Below are positions 16,779 to 25,214 of a DNA stretch of 64,000 nucleotides, piece by piece (within the stretch, counting starts at the first letter, position 1; every line of letters starts with the position of its first letter). Origin of the DNA: DATNBU01 sp964476185 (GTDB lineage: Bacteria; Desulfobacterota; Binatia; UBA1149; CAITLU01); NCBI GenBank assembly GCA_964476185.1, contig CAYYZO010000007.1:1-64000 (forward strand), in the 5' to 3' direction. Both the position numbers and the translations under genes were made by a program. The notes beneath the pieces were generated by a model. It did not search any database and was not told the DNA's origin. It saw only the letters and a list, made by a program, of their open reading frames with translations.

Positions 16779-18371
16779 ATGACGAGCCAGCTCCAGCCGT
16801 GGCTTCCGGATCTCGTCGTCGCGGGCGGAGTCGTGCTGCTGTTCGTGCTGTCGCGCTCGGCGTCGCTGCGTTCGCGCACCGCCGATCTCGTGCTGCTCGT
16901 CGCTGCGTGCTCGGCCGCGGCCGCCGTCGTCCCGATGAACGTGCTGCCGACGACCGCGGCGGGCGGCGCGATCGTGGTCGATCCGTGGTCGACGTTCCTG
17001 CGTTTCGCGCTCGCGACGATCGCGATGACCGTGGCGTGGCTCGCGACTCGCACGGACGCACGCGAGAGCCCGGGTGCACGGGGACGCGGGAACGCCGGAG
17101 CGGACGCGTCGGCCGTCGACGCCGGGGAGGTCCCCGCGGTGTGGGACGCGGGCGCGAGCGCGGACGGCGTCGTGAACGACGCGCGGTCGTGGGCCTTCTT
17201 CCTGGCGGCGCTGCTCGGCACGTACCTCGTGGTGTCGGCCGCGCACGCGGCGACCGCCGTGGCCGGCCTCGAGCTCGCCTGGATCGGCACCGCGCTGTGG
17301 ATCTCCTCGCTCGGGCTGCGCGCGAGCGGCCGCGGCGCGGTCGTCGCGATGCTGCTCGAGAGCGCGGCCGCGACCGCGTGCCTCGTGTTCGGCTTCGCGT
17401 TGCTGTTCGGCGTCGGGGCCGAGCTCGGCTGGACACCGCTCGGCCGAGGGCTCGCGGCGTCGATCGAGGCGCCCGGCGCGCACGCGGCGATCTTCGCCGG
17501 CGTGACGCTCGTCTTCGCGGGGGGGTGCGCCCGGGCGGCGCTCGTGCCGTGGCACGGCGCACGCGCGGGCCTCGTGGCGCGTGCGCCGCTTCCGGCCTGC
17601 GTCTGGCTGCAGGTCGGGCTGCCGATCGCGACCGTCGCGATGCTCGCCCGCTTCGTGCGCACGGCGCTCGTCGTCGCCGTGCACGACGGACGCTGGCAGG
17701 GGCTTCCCGGAGTCGCCTGGCCGTCGCTGCTCGCGCTGGTCGCGACGTCGACGGTCGCGGTCGGCCACGTCGCGGCGCTTCGCGAGCGCGACGTCAAGCG
17801 GCTGTTCGGCTGGTTCGCGACGGCCCAGGTCGGCTATCTCGCGGCCGGTCTCGCCGCTGGAGGGGAGGCGGGCCTCCCGGCGCTGCTGTTCCACGCCGTC
17901 GCCGTCGTGGCGATGACAGCCGGAGCCATGACGGCGGTGGCGCCCGTCGTCGAGATCGCCGGTTCGCAGGAGTTCGAGGTGCTGCGCGGACTCGCCCGGC
18001 GCGGCGCGGGCGCGTCGCTGGCGGCGGCGTGCCTGGTCGTGTTCGTGCTGTCCTTCGCCGCCGTCCCCGGGACGGCGGGCTACGAAGGGCGCGCACGGCT
18101 GCTCTCCGCCGTGATCGGGGGCGGCGGCACGTGGACCGCGCTGGCGCTCGCGGCCGCGAGCCTGGTCGGCGTCGTCGCCGGCGTGCGGGTCCTCGTCACG
18201 CTGTTCGACCGGCCGCCCGGCGGGGCCGGCCGCGTGCCGGCCGACTTCGAGGCGGCGCTGCTGGCGGTCCTGCTGGCCGCGGCCACGCTCGCGATCGGGC
18301 TGGCTCCGTCGCCGCTCGCGGCGCTCGCGGAGCGCTCCGCGACGTTCCACGTCGCGGCCGAGGCGCGGTGA
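16779..18371 (+). CDS. Divergent NuoN-like (complex I antiporter family) protein
   Basis: This is a 530-residue polytopic protein. Against the true nuoN of this window it keeps Glu165 (AGLELAWIG for VGLETMSMA), VPWH for VPFH, and LRERDVKRLFGWFATAQVGYL for LRQQSLKRMLAYSSIAHTGYL. The Lys of the ALKYFLLG helix is replaced (around Ala190), and the Lys before VPFH is Arg252. A hydrophilic insert of about 45 residues (91-136) is absent from normal NuoN. It is 34 bases downstream of the NuoJ/K-like gene and ends the operon. Together they mimic the contiguous J-K-N part of complex I. The role is unknown; ion translocation or a structural partner of the importer are possibilities. Confidence 0.7.
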   Translation: MTSQLQPWLPDLVVAGGVVLLFVLSRSASLRSRTADLVLLVAACSAAAAVVPMNVLPTTAAGGAIVVDPWSTFLRFALATIAMTVAWLATRTDARESPGARGRGNAGADASAVDAGEVPAVWDAGASADGVVNDARSWAFFLAALLGTYLVVSAAHAATAVAGLELAWIGTALWISSLGLRASGRGAVVAMLLESAAATACLVFGFALLFGVGAELGWTPLGRGLAASIEAPGAHAAIFAGVTLVFAGGCARAALVPWHGARAGLVARAPLPACVWLQVGLPIATVAMLARFVRTALVVAVHDGRWQGLPGVAWPSLLALVATSTVAVGHVAALRERDVKRLFGWFATAQVGYLAAGLAAGGEAGLPALLFHAVAVVAMTAGAMTAVAPVVEIAGSQEFEVLRGLARRGAGASLAAACLVVFVLSFAAVPGTAGYEGRARLLSAVIGGGGTWTALALAAASLVGVVAGVRVLVTLFDRPPGGAGRVPADFEAALLAVLLAAATLAIGLAPSPLAALAERSATFHVAAEAR

Positions 18372-18475
18372 TCGTGTTCGCGGGGCGGCTGCGTTAGATC
18401 GTCCACTATCGTAGATCCCGCAGGCGCGGCGGCCGGGACCGTCCGCGAGCGGAACCCAAGGAGTCGGAGGAACCC

Positions 18476-19129
18476 ATGATCGAAGTCCGGAGAGCCTCGT
18501 CCACCCTGCGCGCGCTGGCCGTCGTCGCGGGTCTCGCCGCGTGCGCGTGGTCGTGCGGGCCGAGCGAGCAAACGGTGCAGCTGCGTTTCGTCCTCGAGGA
18601 AGCGGACGACGTGACCAGGCTGGAGTTCGTGTCCACCGCGATCGTCGGGGGGTTCGCCGGCTCGACCGCCTGCGAGGTCGGGGCGGGCGTGGTCAGCAAC
18701 CCGGATACCGACGCGACGATCACCGTCACGAACGGCCAGCTTCGCGCCGACCTGAGGAACGTCCGTCGCATCGACGCGGGCACCGTCGTCGTCCTGTGCA
18801 ATTACGAGCCGCAGGACTCGGAGCCCGAGGTCAGCACCGTCACCCGGACCTGCACGTACGACGTCAGCGTCGTGTCGGACGATCCGGACGAGGACTGCCC
18901 TGTCGGGGACGATTTCGAGAACGTCGTCATCTGCGGGGACGGCGTCGTCGAAGGCACCGAGGAGTGCGACGACGGCGACGACAACAGCAACACCGAGGCG
19001 GATGCCTGCCGCGAGAACTGCCAGGAAGCCGATTGCGGCGACGGGGTCGAGGACACCGGCGAGGAGTGCGACGACGGCAATCTCGTCGACAACGACGAGT
19101 GCGACAACGACTGCAACCTGAACGACTAG
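18476..19129 (+). CDS. Lipoprotein with DUF4215 Cys-rich repeats
   Basis: This is a 217-residue exported protein. Its signal ends near LAACAWSCGPSE, where either Cys could be lipidated. The middle is a beta-rich region of no recognised family. The C-terminal 70 residues hold two DUF4215 units: CGDGVVEGTEECDDGDDNS, then CGDGVEDTGEECDDGNLVD, with D/E-rich Cys-containing loops that resemble calcium-binding surface repeats. These repeats are common in large-genome Myxococcota and relatives. GGAGG lies five bases before the ATG. A long stem-loop follows the stop. Confidence 0.78.
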   Translation: MIEVRRASSTLRALAVVAGLAACAWSCGPSEQTVQLRFVLEEADDVTRLEFVSTAIVGGFAGSTACEVGAGVVSNPDTDATITVTNGQLRADLRNVRRIDAGTVVVLCNYEPQDSEPEVSTVTRTCTYDVSVVSDDPDEDCPVGDDFENVVICGDGVVEGTEECDDGDDNSNTEADACRENCQEADCGDGVEDTGEECDDGNLVDNDECDNDCNLND

Positions 19130-19139
19130 GACCCGGGCC

Positions 19140-19177
19140 GGCCGCCTGCGACCGCCGGGAGGCGATCGCAGGCGGCC
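19140..19177. terminator. Bidirectional stem-loop between convergent genes
   Basis: This is a perfect 12-bp inverted repeat (19140-19151 with 19166-19177, GGCCGCCTGCGA) with a 14-base loop, exactly filling the space between the DUF4215 gene and the response regulator. It has no U-tract. Position and symmetry suggest it ends transcription from both sides. Confidence 0.6.
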
Positions 19178-19178
19178 G

Positions 19179-19622
19179 TCACCCGGACGTGATGATCTCG
19201 ACGCGGTAGCCCGTGACCGTCGTCACGAGTTCCATGAACGACTCGAACGACACGGGCTTGCTGATGAAGGAGCTGCCACCGAGCTCGTAGGTCTGGTGCA
19301 CGTCCTCCTCGGCGCGCGAGGTGGTCAGCACGAACACCGGGATGTCCCGGAAGTCGGGATCGGCCTTGATCTCGGCGAGGCACTCGCGGCCGTCCTTCTT
19401 CGGCATGTTGAGGTCGAGCAGGATGAGGCCCGGTCTCGGCGACGTCCACGGCTCGGCGAACTTTCCCTGCCGCCGCAGGTACTGCAGGACCTCCTCGCCG
19501 TTCTTCACGAAGCGCATCTCGTTCGCGAGGCGCCGGTCCTCGAAGGTCTCGCGGGTCAGCATCTGGTCCTCCTCGTCGTCGTCGGCGACGAGGATCACGA
19601 TCGGTTGGCGGTCGACGTTCAA
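19179..19622 (-). CDS. Orphan single-domain response regulator (Rcp1-like)
   Basis: This is a 147-residue CheY-like receiver without an output domain. Seen: the acidic pocket VADDDEEDQ (residues 12-20), phospho-acceptor Asp in LILLDLNMPKKDG, Thr in VFVLTTSRAEED, and Lys in SFISKPVSF. The LNMPKKDGRE variant is typical of Rcp1-type regulators paired with phytochrome-like or hybrid kinases. No kinase is visible nearby. Start TTG 19622 follows GGAGAG at good spacing; no in-frame ATG exists upstream within reach. The target is presumably a protein partner. Confidence 0.9.
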   Translation of the reverse strand: MNVDRQPIVILVADDDEEDQMLTRETFEDRRLANEMRFVKNGEEVLQYLRRQGKFAEPWTSPRPGLILLDLNMPKKDGRECLAEIKADPDFRDIPVFVLTTSRAEEDVHQTYELGGSSFISKPVSFESFMELVTTVTGYRVEIITSG

Positions 19623-19923
19623 AGGGCGACTCTCCTTCGTCTCCAGGCTGTCGGGGGAAAACGAAACGGCGCGGCGGGCTCCAGGAAGGAGCCGCAGTCT
19701 CCGAACGCCGGTCGTCTTACCACACCCACCGCGGTGAGCCTAGGACCTGGTCGGCGCAATCGACTCCGCCGCGGGACGGATGGCCGACGCGAAGGCGCTG
19801 CGGCGAGGCCGGACTCGACAACGGCGCGTTCGCGCGGTTAATGGAGTCGGCTCGCCGCGCGGGGCCGGCCTCGATGGGCGAGGGCGCCGTCCGCGCGGGT
19901 CCGCCGGGGGAGGGGGCGCAGTC
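19623..19923. other. Divergent intergenic region, about 300 bases
   Basis: This lies between the minus-strand response regulator and the plus-strand CoA transferase, so it must hold divergent promoters. A small GGCTCC/GGAGCC hairpin near 19678-19694 and Shine-Dalgarno sequences for both genes are visible. No convincing promoter pair or small gene was identified. Confidence 0.5.
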
Positions 19924-21135
19924 ATGCTCGAAGGGATTCGTGTCGTGGAACTCGGTGTCTGGGTGGCCGGCCCCGCGGCGGCCGGCATTCTCGCCGACTG
20001 GGGCGCCGACGTCGTCAAGGTGGAGGCGCCCGCCGGCGACCCGATGCGGGGCTTCTTCCGCCTCGCGATCGGCAGTGACGTGCCGCACAACCCGCCCTTC
20101 GACCTCGACAACCGCGGCAAGAAGAGCGTCGTCCTCGATCTCGCGACCGACGCCGGCCGCGAGGCGTTCGAGCGCCTGCTGGCCTCCGCGGACGTGTTCG
20201 TCACGAACATGCGCCCCGCGGCGCTGGGGCGGCTCGGCCTCGGCCACGAAGACGTGCGGGCGCGCCATCCGCGTCTCGTTTACGCGAGCGTGACCGGCTA
20301 CGGGCTCGAGGGCGAGGACGCGGGTCGAGCGGGCTACGACGTCGGCGCGTTCTGGGCGCGCACCGGCGCGGCCGACCTGTTTCGCGTGCCGGAGGAACCG
20401 CCTCTCGCGCTGCGGGGCGGTTTCGGCGACCACGTCACCGCCATCGCGACGGTGGCCGGCGTGCTCGGCGCCCTGATCGAGCGCGGTCGCACCGGCCGCG
20501 GCCGCCTCGTCGAGACGTCGCTGCTCGGCGCCGGCATGTACTGCCTCGGCTGGGACCTCGGCATCCAGCTCGTCTACGACAAGCTGCGCTCGACGCTGCC
20601 GCGCACCGGCAGCGACAACCCGATGGTCAATTGCTACCAGGCCGCGGACGGCGCGTGGTTCTGGCTGATCGGCCTGGAAGGCGACCGGCACTTCCCGCGC
20701 CTGTGCGCGGCCGTCGAACGGAGCGACCTGCTCGTCGACGAGCGATTTTCGTCGCCGAAGGCGCGGCGGCTGAACCGCCGCGAGCTGATCCGCATCCTCG
20801 ACGCGATCTTCCTCGGGCGCACGCGCGAGGAGTGGGCGAAGAGCTTCGATCGCGAGGAGGTCTGGTGGGTGCCGGTCCAGACGCCGGCCGAGGCGGTGCG
20901 CGATCCGCAGGCGCTCGCCAACGGGATCGTCTGCGACGTCGAGGGCGGCCAGGGGCGCGACGACTATCGCGCGATCGCGTCGCCGGTCTCTTTCCGTGAC
21001 GGCGACGAGCGCACGCCGCCGCGACGGCTGCGCGCGGTGCCTGCGCTCGGCGCGCACACCGAAGAGGTGCTGGCCGCGGCGGGTCTCGACGAGGCGGCGA
21101 TCCGCCAGGTTCTCGAGGCGACTCGCAAGGGTTGA
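19924..21135 (+). CDS. CaiB/BaiF (family III) CoA-transferase
   Basis: This is a 403-residue family III CoA transferase, moving CoA between an acyl-CoA and a free acid. Seen: the N-terminal IRVVELGVWVAGPAAAGILAD, GADVVKVE, the DLDNRGKKSVVLDL segment, and the catalytic Asp in RAGYDVGAFWARTG (about residue 142). The gap-free fold extends to the C-terminal LGAHTEEVLAAAGL. The purine-rich GGGGGAGGGGG precedes the ATG. It is isolated, without an obvious pathway operon; other CoA-ester enzymes are scattered through the window. Confidence 0.94.
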   Translation: MLEGIRVVELGVWVAGPAAAGILADWGADVVKVEAPAGDPMRGFFRLAIGSDVPHNPPFDLDNRGKKSVVLDLATDAGREAFERLLASADVFVTNMRPAALGRLGLGHEDVRARHPRLVYASVTGYGLEGEDAGRAGYDVGAFWARTGAADLFRVPEEPPLALRGGFGDHVTAIATVAGVLGALIERGRTGRGRLVETSLLGAGMYCLGWDLGIQLVYDKLRSTLPRTGSDNPMVNCYQAADGAWFWLIGLEGDRHFPRLCAAVERSDLLVDERFSSPKARRLNRRELIRILDAIFLGRTREEWAKSFDREEVWWVPVQTPAEAVRDPQALANGIVCDVEGGQGRDDYRAIASPVSFRDGDERTPPRRLRAVPALGAHTEEVLAAAGLDEAAIRQVLEATRKG

Positions 21136-21270
21136 CGCGAACGGCGGGACAGCCGGCGGGGCGTCCTCGGTGGTGTTTCGCACCCCGGCGCGGGTTCGCG
21201 CCGCCCGACGCGGGGCGGAGGCGACCGGCCGCGCCGAGCCGTGGTCCGCGGGCGTCCGCGGACGAAAACG

Positions 21271-21299
21271 TTGGCAGACGCGCCTCGTGTCGCTAGAGT
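21271..21299 (+). promoter_or_regulatory. Promoter for the transglycosylase-like lipoprotein gene
   Basis: TTGGCA (21271-21276), 17 bases, TAGAGT (21294-21299), ending nine bases before the ATG at 21309. The -35 matches consensus at five of six positions. A short GGAGGG Shine-Dalgarno lies between the -10 and the start. Confidence 0.55.
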
Positions 21300-21308
21300 C
21301 GTGGAGGG

Positions 21309-21920
21309 ATGCGGTTGCGGTGGTGGAAGACGATGGCCGTCGTGGTGGCGGTCGCCGGTTGCTCGGCGACAAAGCCTCCGGCGCGGCCGGACGACGCCTG
21401 CGCGATTTTTCGCGAGAAGGACGGCTGGTACGCCGACGCGGCCGCCGCTCGCAAGCGCTGGGGCGTCCCGATCGAGATCCAGCTCGCGTTCATTCGCCAG
21501 GAGTCGTCGTTCGACGGCAAGGCGAGACCTCCCCGCCGCAAGATCCTCGGCTTCATCCCCGGTCCGCGACCGTCGAACGCGCACGGCTACGCGCAAGCGC
21601 TCGAGTCGACCTGGGACGACTACCGCAAGGCGACCGGCTCGCGCGGCGCCGACCGCGACGATTTCGCCGACGCCGTCGACTTCATCGGCTGGTACAACCA
21701 TCGCGCGTCGAAGACGTGCGGCATCGCGAAGGATGACGCGTACCGGCTCTATCTCGCGTACCACGAAGGCCCGACCGGCTATAAGCGTGGCACGTACCGT
21801 CGAAAGGCGTGGCTGCTCGGGACGGCGAAGAAGGTGGCCGGTCGCGCGAAGAAGTACGGCTCGCAGCTCGCGAGCTGCGAGGAGCAGCTGAAGTCGAAGA
21901 AGCGCGGCTGGTTCTTCTGA
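21309..21920 (+). CDS. Lytic transglycosylase-like (SLT fold) lipoprotein
   Basis: This is a 203-residue outer-membrane lipoprotein candidate: a short signal with lipobox VAVAGCS (Cys18). It has the lysozyme-like core: IEIQLAFIRQESSFDGKA with the catalytic Glu (about residue 64), then SNAHGYAQALESTWDDY and YLAYHEGPTGYKRGTY. This pattern belongs to a compact SLT-type family thought to cleave peptidoglycan glycan strands to 1,6-anhydro-muramic products. The C-terminus is Lys-rich. It lies between the CoA transferase and the esterase and has its own promoter. Confidence 0.85.
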   Translation: MRLRWWKTMAVVVAVAGCSATKPPARPDDACAIFREKDGWYADAAAARKRWGVPIEIQLAFIRQESSFDGKARPPRRKILGFIPGPRPSNAHGYAQALESTWDDYRKATGSRGADRDDFADAVDFIGWYNHRASKTCGIAKDDAYRLYLAYHEGPTGYKRGTYRRKAWLLGTAKKVAGRAKKYGSQLASCEEQLKSKKRGWFF

Positions 21921-21962
21921 GCCGCCGGTCGCCGGTGCGCCTGCGTCCCGGGTCGCGGCGCC

Positions 21963-21991
21963 TTTGCTCACCGCCGCCCGCTCCCTATACT
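21963..21991 (+). promoter_or_regulatory. Promoter for the esterase operon
   Basis: TTTGCT (21963-21968), 17 bases, TATACT (21986-21991). The ATG at 22003 is only 11 bases past the -10, so the mRNA would have a leader of about five bases or none. There is no Shine-Dalgarno sequence. Confidence 0.5.
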
Positions 21992-22002
21992 CCGCGATCG
22001 TC

Positions 22003-23058
22003 ATGACGCCGCCGCTCCTCGCCAGCATCCAGAACGCCGTCGTTTCGTTTCTCGTCGGGCTTCCGGACCCCGTCGTCAGCCTGCTGGCCGGCCGGCCGGA
22101 AGTTCGCGACGGCCAGACCCTCGACCCGCAGCTGCAACTGCTCCTCAAGCTGATGGCCGCGGCCGGCCTGCCGCGCCTCGAGTCGATGCCGGCCGCCGAC
22201 GCACGCGAGTTCTTTCGCTCGACATCCGGCCTGCTCGCGCACGCCCCGGCCACGATGGAGCGCATCGCGAACCGCCCGGTGCCGGCGCCGCACGGCAGCG
22301 TGCCCGTGCGCGTCTATTCTCCGCGCTCCGGACGGGCGCCGCGGCCGTTGCTCGTCTATTACCACGGCGGCGGATGGACGATCGGCGACCTCGACACGCA
22401 CGACGCGGTCGCGCGCGCGTTCGCGGACCGGGCCGGGTGCATCGTCGTCTCGGTCGACTACCGGATGGGGCCGGAGCACCGGTTCCCCTGCGCGATCGAC
22501 GACGCGCTCGCCGCCTTCGCGTGGGTGGCCGCGCACGCCGGCGAGCTCGGCGGGGACCCCTCGCGCATCGCGGTCGGCGGCGACAGCGCCGGGGGCAACC
22601 TCGCGGCCGTCGTCGCCCAGCAGACGCACCGGGCAGGCACGCGCGCCCCGGACTTCCAGCTCCTGATCTATCCGGTCACCGACATCGGCGAGGAGACTTC
22701 GTCGTACGAATCGTTCGCCGAAGGGTTCTACCTGACCCGGCCGGGCATGCGCTGGTTCGCGAACAACTACGTTTCCGCGCCGGAGCAGCGCCTCGACCCG
22801 CGCGCGTCGCCGCTGCGGGCAGCGGACCTGTCGGGCCTCGCCCCTGCGTTCGTGATGACGGCCGGGTTCGACGTGCTGCGCGACGAAGGCAAGGCCTACG
22901 CCGAGCGGCTCCTGGAAGCCGGCGTCGACGTCGAGTACCGCAACTACGACAGCCTGATCCACGGCTTCGTGTCGATGGCCGGCGTCGTGCGCGAGGCCTC
23001 GCGGGCCTTCGACGACGCCGTCGCCGCGCTGCGCGTGGGTCTCGGCGTGGACCGCTGA
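22003..23058 (+). CDS. Alpha/beta hydrolase, hormone-sensitive-lipase (GDXG) type esterase
   Basis: This is a 351-residue carboxylesterase of lipase family IV. Seen: the oxyanion-hole motif YYHGGGW (about residues 113-119), nucleophile Ser in GGDSAGGNLAA, the acid region AGFDVLRDEG, and catalytic His in SLIHGFVSM near the C-terminus. It acts on short-chain acyl esters, probably in the cytoplasm since no signal is evident. It heads a run of four same-strand genes with 12-44 base gaps (esterase, acyl-CoA dehydrogenase, metal hydrolase, isomerase-like protein). Confidence 0.93.
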   Translation: MTPPLLASIQNAVVSFLVGLPDPVVSLLAGRPEVRDGQTLDPQLQLLLKLMAAAGLPRLESMPAADAREFFRSTSGLLAHAPATMERIANRPVPAPHGSVPVRVYSPRSGRAPRPLLVYYHGGGWTIGDLDTHDAVARAFADRAGCIVVSVDYRMGPEHRFPCAIDDALAAFAWVAAHAGELGGDPSRIAVGGDSAGGNLAAVVAQQTHRAGTRAPDFQLLIYPVTDIGEETSSYESFAEGFYLTRPGMRWFANNYVSAPEQRLDPRASPLRAADLSGLAPAFVMTAGFDVLRDEGKAYAERLLEAGVDVEYRNYDSLIHGFVSMAGVVREASRAFDDAVAALRVGLGVDR

Positions 23059-23070
23059 CGGAGGCGACGG

Positions 23071-24261
23071 ATGAACGATCTCGAGACGTTTCGCCGCGAG
23101 ACGCGCGAGTGGCTGCTCGCGAACTGCCCGGCCTCCCTCGTGGGCCGCGAGACGACGCCCTTCGACGGCTGCTGGGGCGGGCGCCGCTACGCATGGGGCG
23201 CCGACGAGAAGCTCTGGCTCGAACGCATGATCGAACGCGGATGGACGGCGCCCGCGTGGCCGCGCGAGTACGGCGGAGGCGGCCTCGACGAGGACCGTGC
23301 GCGCGTCGTCCGCGAGGAAATGGCGCGCGCGAAGCTGCCGCCGCCGCTCGTCGGGTTCGGCCTGACGATGATCGGCCCGGCGCTGCTCGCGTTCGGGACC
23401 GACGAGCAGAAGCGCGAGCACCTGCCGGCGATCACGTCCGGGGCGATCCGCTGGTGCCAGGGCTACAGCGAGCCCGGCGCGGGCTCGGACCTCGCGGGAC
23501 TTCGCACCGCGGCCGTGCGCGACGGGGACCATTACGTCGTCGACGGGCAGAAATGCTGGACATCGTACGCCGACGAGTCCGACTGGATGTTCCTGCTCGC
23601 CCGGACCGATCCCGCCGCGAAGAAGCAGGCCGGGATCACGTTCCTGCTGCTCGATCTTTCCACCCCGGGCGTGACCGTCCGGCCCACGCTGCTGATCAGC
23701 GGCAAGTCGCCGTTCTGCGAGACGTTCTTCGACGGCGTGCGGATCCCGGTCGGCAACGTCGTCGGCGGAGTGAACAACGGCTGGACCGTCGGCAAGGCCG
23801 TGCTCGAGTTCGAGCGCTCGACGCACGGCGAGGTCTTCAGCACGGCCGGCACGGCCGAGGAGAACCCGCTCGTCGCGGCCGCGCGCCGCTACGTCGGCTT
23901 CGAGGACGGCCGCATCCGCGACCGGGCCGTGCGCACCGACGTCGCGCAGAGCGAGATGGACCGGCGCTGCTTCGAGCTGACGATCCGGCGTCTCGCGGCC
24001 GAACGCCGTCCCGGCGAGAAGCCCGGCGCCGAGAGTTCGCTGCTCAAGTGGTACGCGTCCGAGTTCAACATGCGACGCCAGCACCTGCTGACCGGCATCG
24101 CGGGCCCGCAGGCGCTCGGCTGGGAAGGAGATGGCTTCGACGAGGAAGAGCTCGCGACGACGCGCGACTGGCTGCGTTCGCGCGGCAACTCGATCGAAGG
24201 CGGGACGAGCGAGATCCAGCTCGGGGTGATCGCCAAGCGCCTGCTCGGGCTGCCGGACTGA
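23071..24261 (+). CDS. Acyl-CoA dehydrogenase family protein
   Basis: This is a 396-residue flavoprotein introducing an alpha,beta double bond in an acyl-CoA. Seen: WCQGYSEPGAGSDLAGLRT (about residues 130-148, FAD contacts), the YVVDGQKCWTSYADESDWMF segment in the beta domain, and the C-terminal IEGGTSEIQLGVIAKRLLGLP. The N-terminal FRRETREWLLANCP is typical of the large FadE-like groups acting on branched, steroid or dicarboxylic substrates. GGAGG precedes the ATG by eight bases. It is the second gene of the esterase operon. Confidence 0.94.
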   Translation: MNDLETFRRETREWLLANCPASLVGRETTPFDGCWGGRRYAWGADEKLWLERMIERGWTAPAWPREYGGGGLDEDRARVVREEMARAKLPPPLVGFGLTMIGPALLAFGTDEQKREHLPAITSGAIRWCQGYSEPGAGSDLAGLRTAAVRDGDHYVVDGQKCWTSYADESDWMFLLARTDPAAKKQAGITFLLLDLSTPGVTVRPTLLISGKSPFCETFFDGVRIPVGNVVGGVNNGWTVGKAVLEFERSTHGEVFSTAGTAEENPLVAAARRYVGFEDGRIRDRAVRTDVAQSEMDRRCFELTIRRLAAERRPGEKPGAESSLLKWYASEFNMRRQHLLTGIAGPQALGWEGDGFDEEELATTRDWLRSRGNSIEGGTSEIQLGVIAKRLLGLPD

Positions 24262-24305
24262 GCGCGGGCTCGGCGACGGGCAGGGCGAAGGGAAGGTCGA
24301 GAGGC

Positions 24306-25193
24306 ATGGCCGCACGCAGGACCCCCGCCGGCATCCTCGTCCGCCGCATCGCGTTTCGCTGGCCGGACGACCTTCGCGCGCACTGGGACCCGGAGCGGCC
24401 CGAGTGGAGCCAGATGGTCAACGCGGCGTCGCTGCTGATGCCGTACCTCGAGCCGTACCTGATCGAGGCGATCCGCGACGCGTTGCCGCTGGTGCGCGAC
24501 GAGAAGCTCGCGGAGGAAGCGCGCGGGTACATGGGGCAGGAAGCCCATCACTACAAGCAGCACCGGCGCTTCAACGAGCTGCTGCTGGTCGAAGGCGGCG
24601 GTTACGAGCGGCTGCGCGAGCACGAGCGCACGCTCGAGGACGACTACGCGCGGCTGCGGCGGGAGCGCGACCTCGCGTTCCACCTCGCCTATGCGGCCGG
24701 CTTCGAGACGATGGCGCTCGCGATCGGCCACATGCTGATCCGCCGGCGGCGCTACTACTTCGAGGGCGCCGATCCGGCCGTCGCCGCGCTCGTGCTCTGG
24801 CACTTCGTCGAGGAGCTCGAGCACAAGCACGCCGCGTTCGACGTCTACCAGCACGTCGTCGGCCGCTACGGCCTGCGCGTGCGCGGGCTCGTGCACGCGA
24901 TGCACCACACGCTGTCGCGCACCCGCCGCGCGTACCGGACGCTGCTCGAGGCCGACGGCCTCTGGGGCCAGTGGCGCACGCGGTGGCGGCTCAAGGTCGT
25001 GCTCGCGCACATCCTGAAGGACACGGCCGTGATCCTGCTCGAGAGCCTGTCGCCGTGGCACGATCCGTCGCGCACGCCGGACCCGGAGTGGGCGCGGGAC
25101 TGGGTGAGGCTCTACGACGCCGACGACGAGCGGCTGCTGCGCCTGGACACGAGCCGCATCGACCTGCTGCCGTCGCAGATGCCGGCGCGCTGA
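24306..25193 (+). CDS. PF10118-type metal-dependent hydrolase
   Basis: This is a 295-residue, mostly helical protein. Putative metal ligands are seen in GQEAHHYKQHRRFNE (about residues 78-92) and HFVEELEHKHAAFDVYQ (about residues 162-178), an E-x-x-H / E-E-x-x-H pattern reminiscent of helical di-metal proteins. The family is annotated as predicted metal-dependent hydrolases; the reaction is not established. It lies in the operon with an acyl-CoA dehydrogenase and an epoxide-isomerase-like membrane protein. GGTCGAGAGG precedes the ATG. It could equally be a diiron oxygenase-like enzyme; that is inference. Confidence 0.78.
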   Translation: MAARRTPAGILVRRIAFRWPDDLRAHWDPERPEWSQMVNAASLLMPYLEPYLIEAIRDALPLVRDEKLAEEARGYMGQEAHHYKQHRRFNELLLVEGGGYERLREHERTLEDDYARLRRERDLAFHLAYAAGFETMALAIGHMLIRRRRYYFEGADPAVAALVLWHFVEELEHKHAAFDVYQHVVGRYGLRVRGLVHAMHHTLSRTRRAYRTLLEADGLWGQWRTRWRLKVVLAHILKDTAVILLESLSPWHDPSRTPDPEWARDWVRLYDADDERLLRLDTSRIDLLPSQMPAR

Positions 25194-25214
25194 CGCGCCG
25201 GCGAGGAGGACGAG

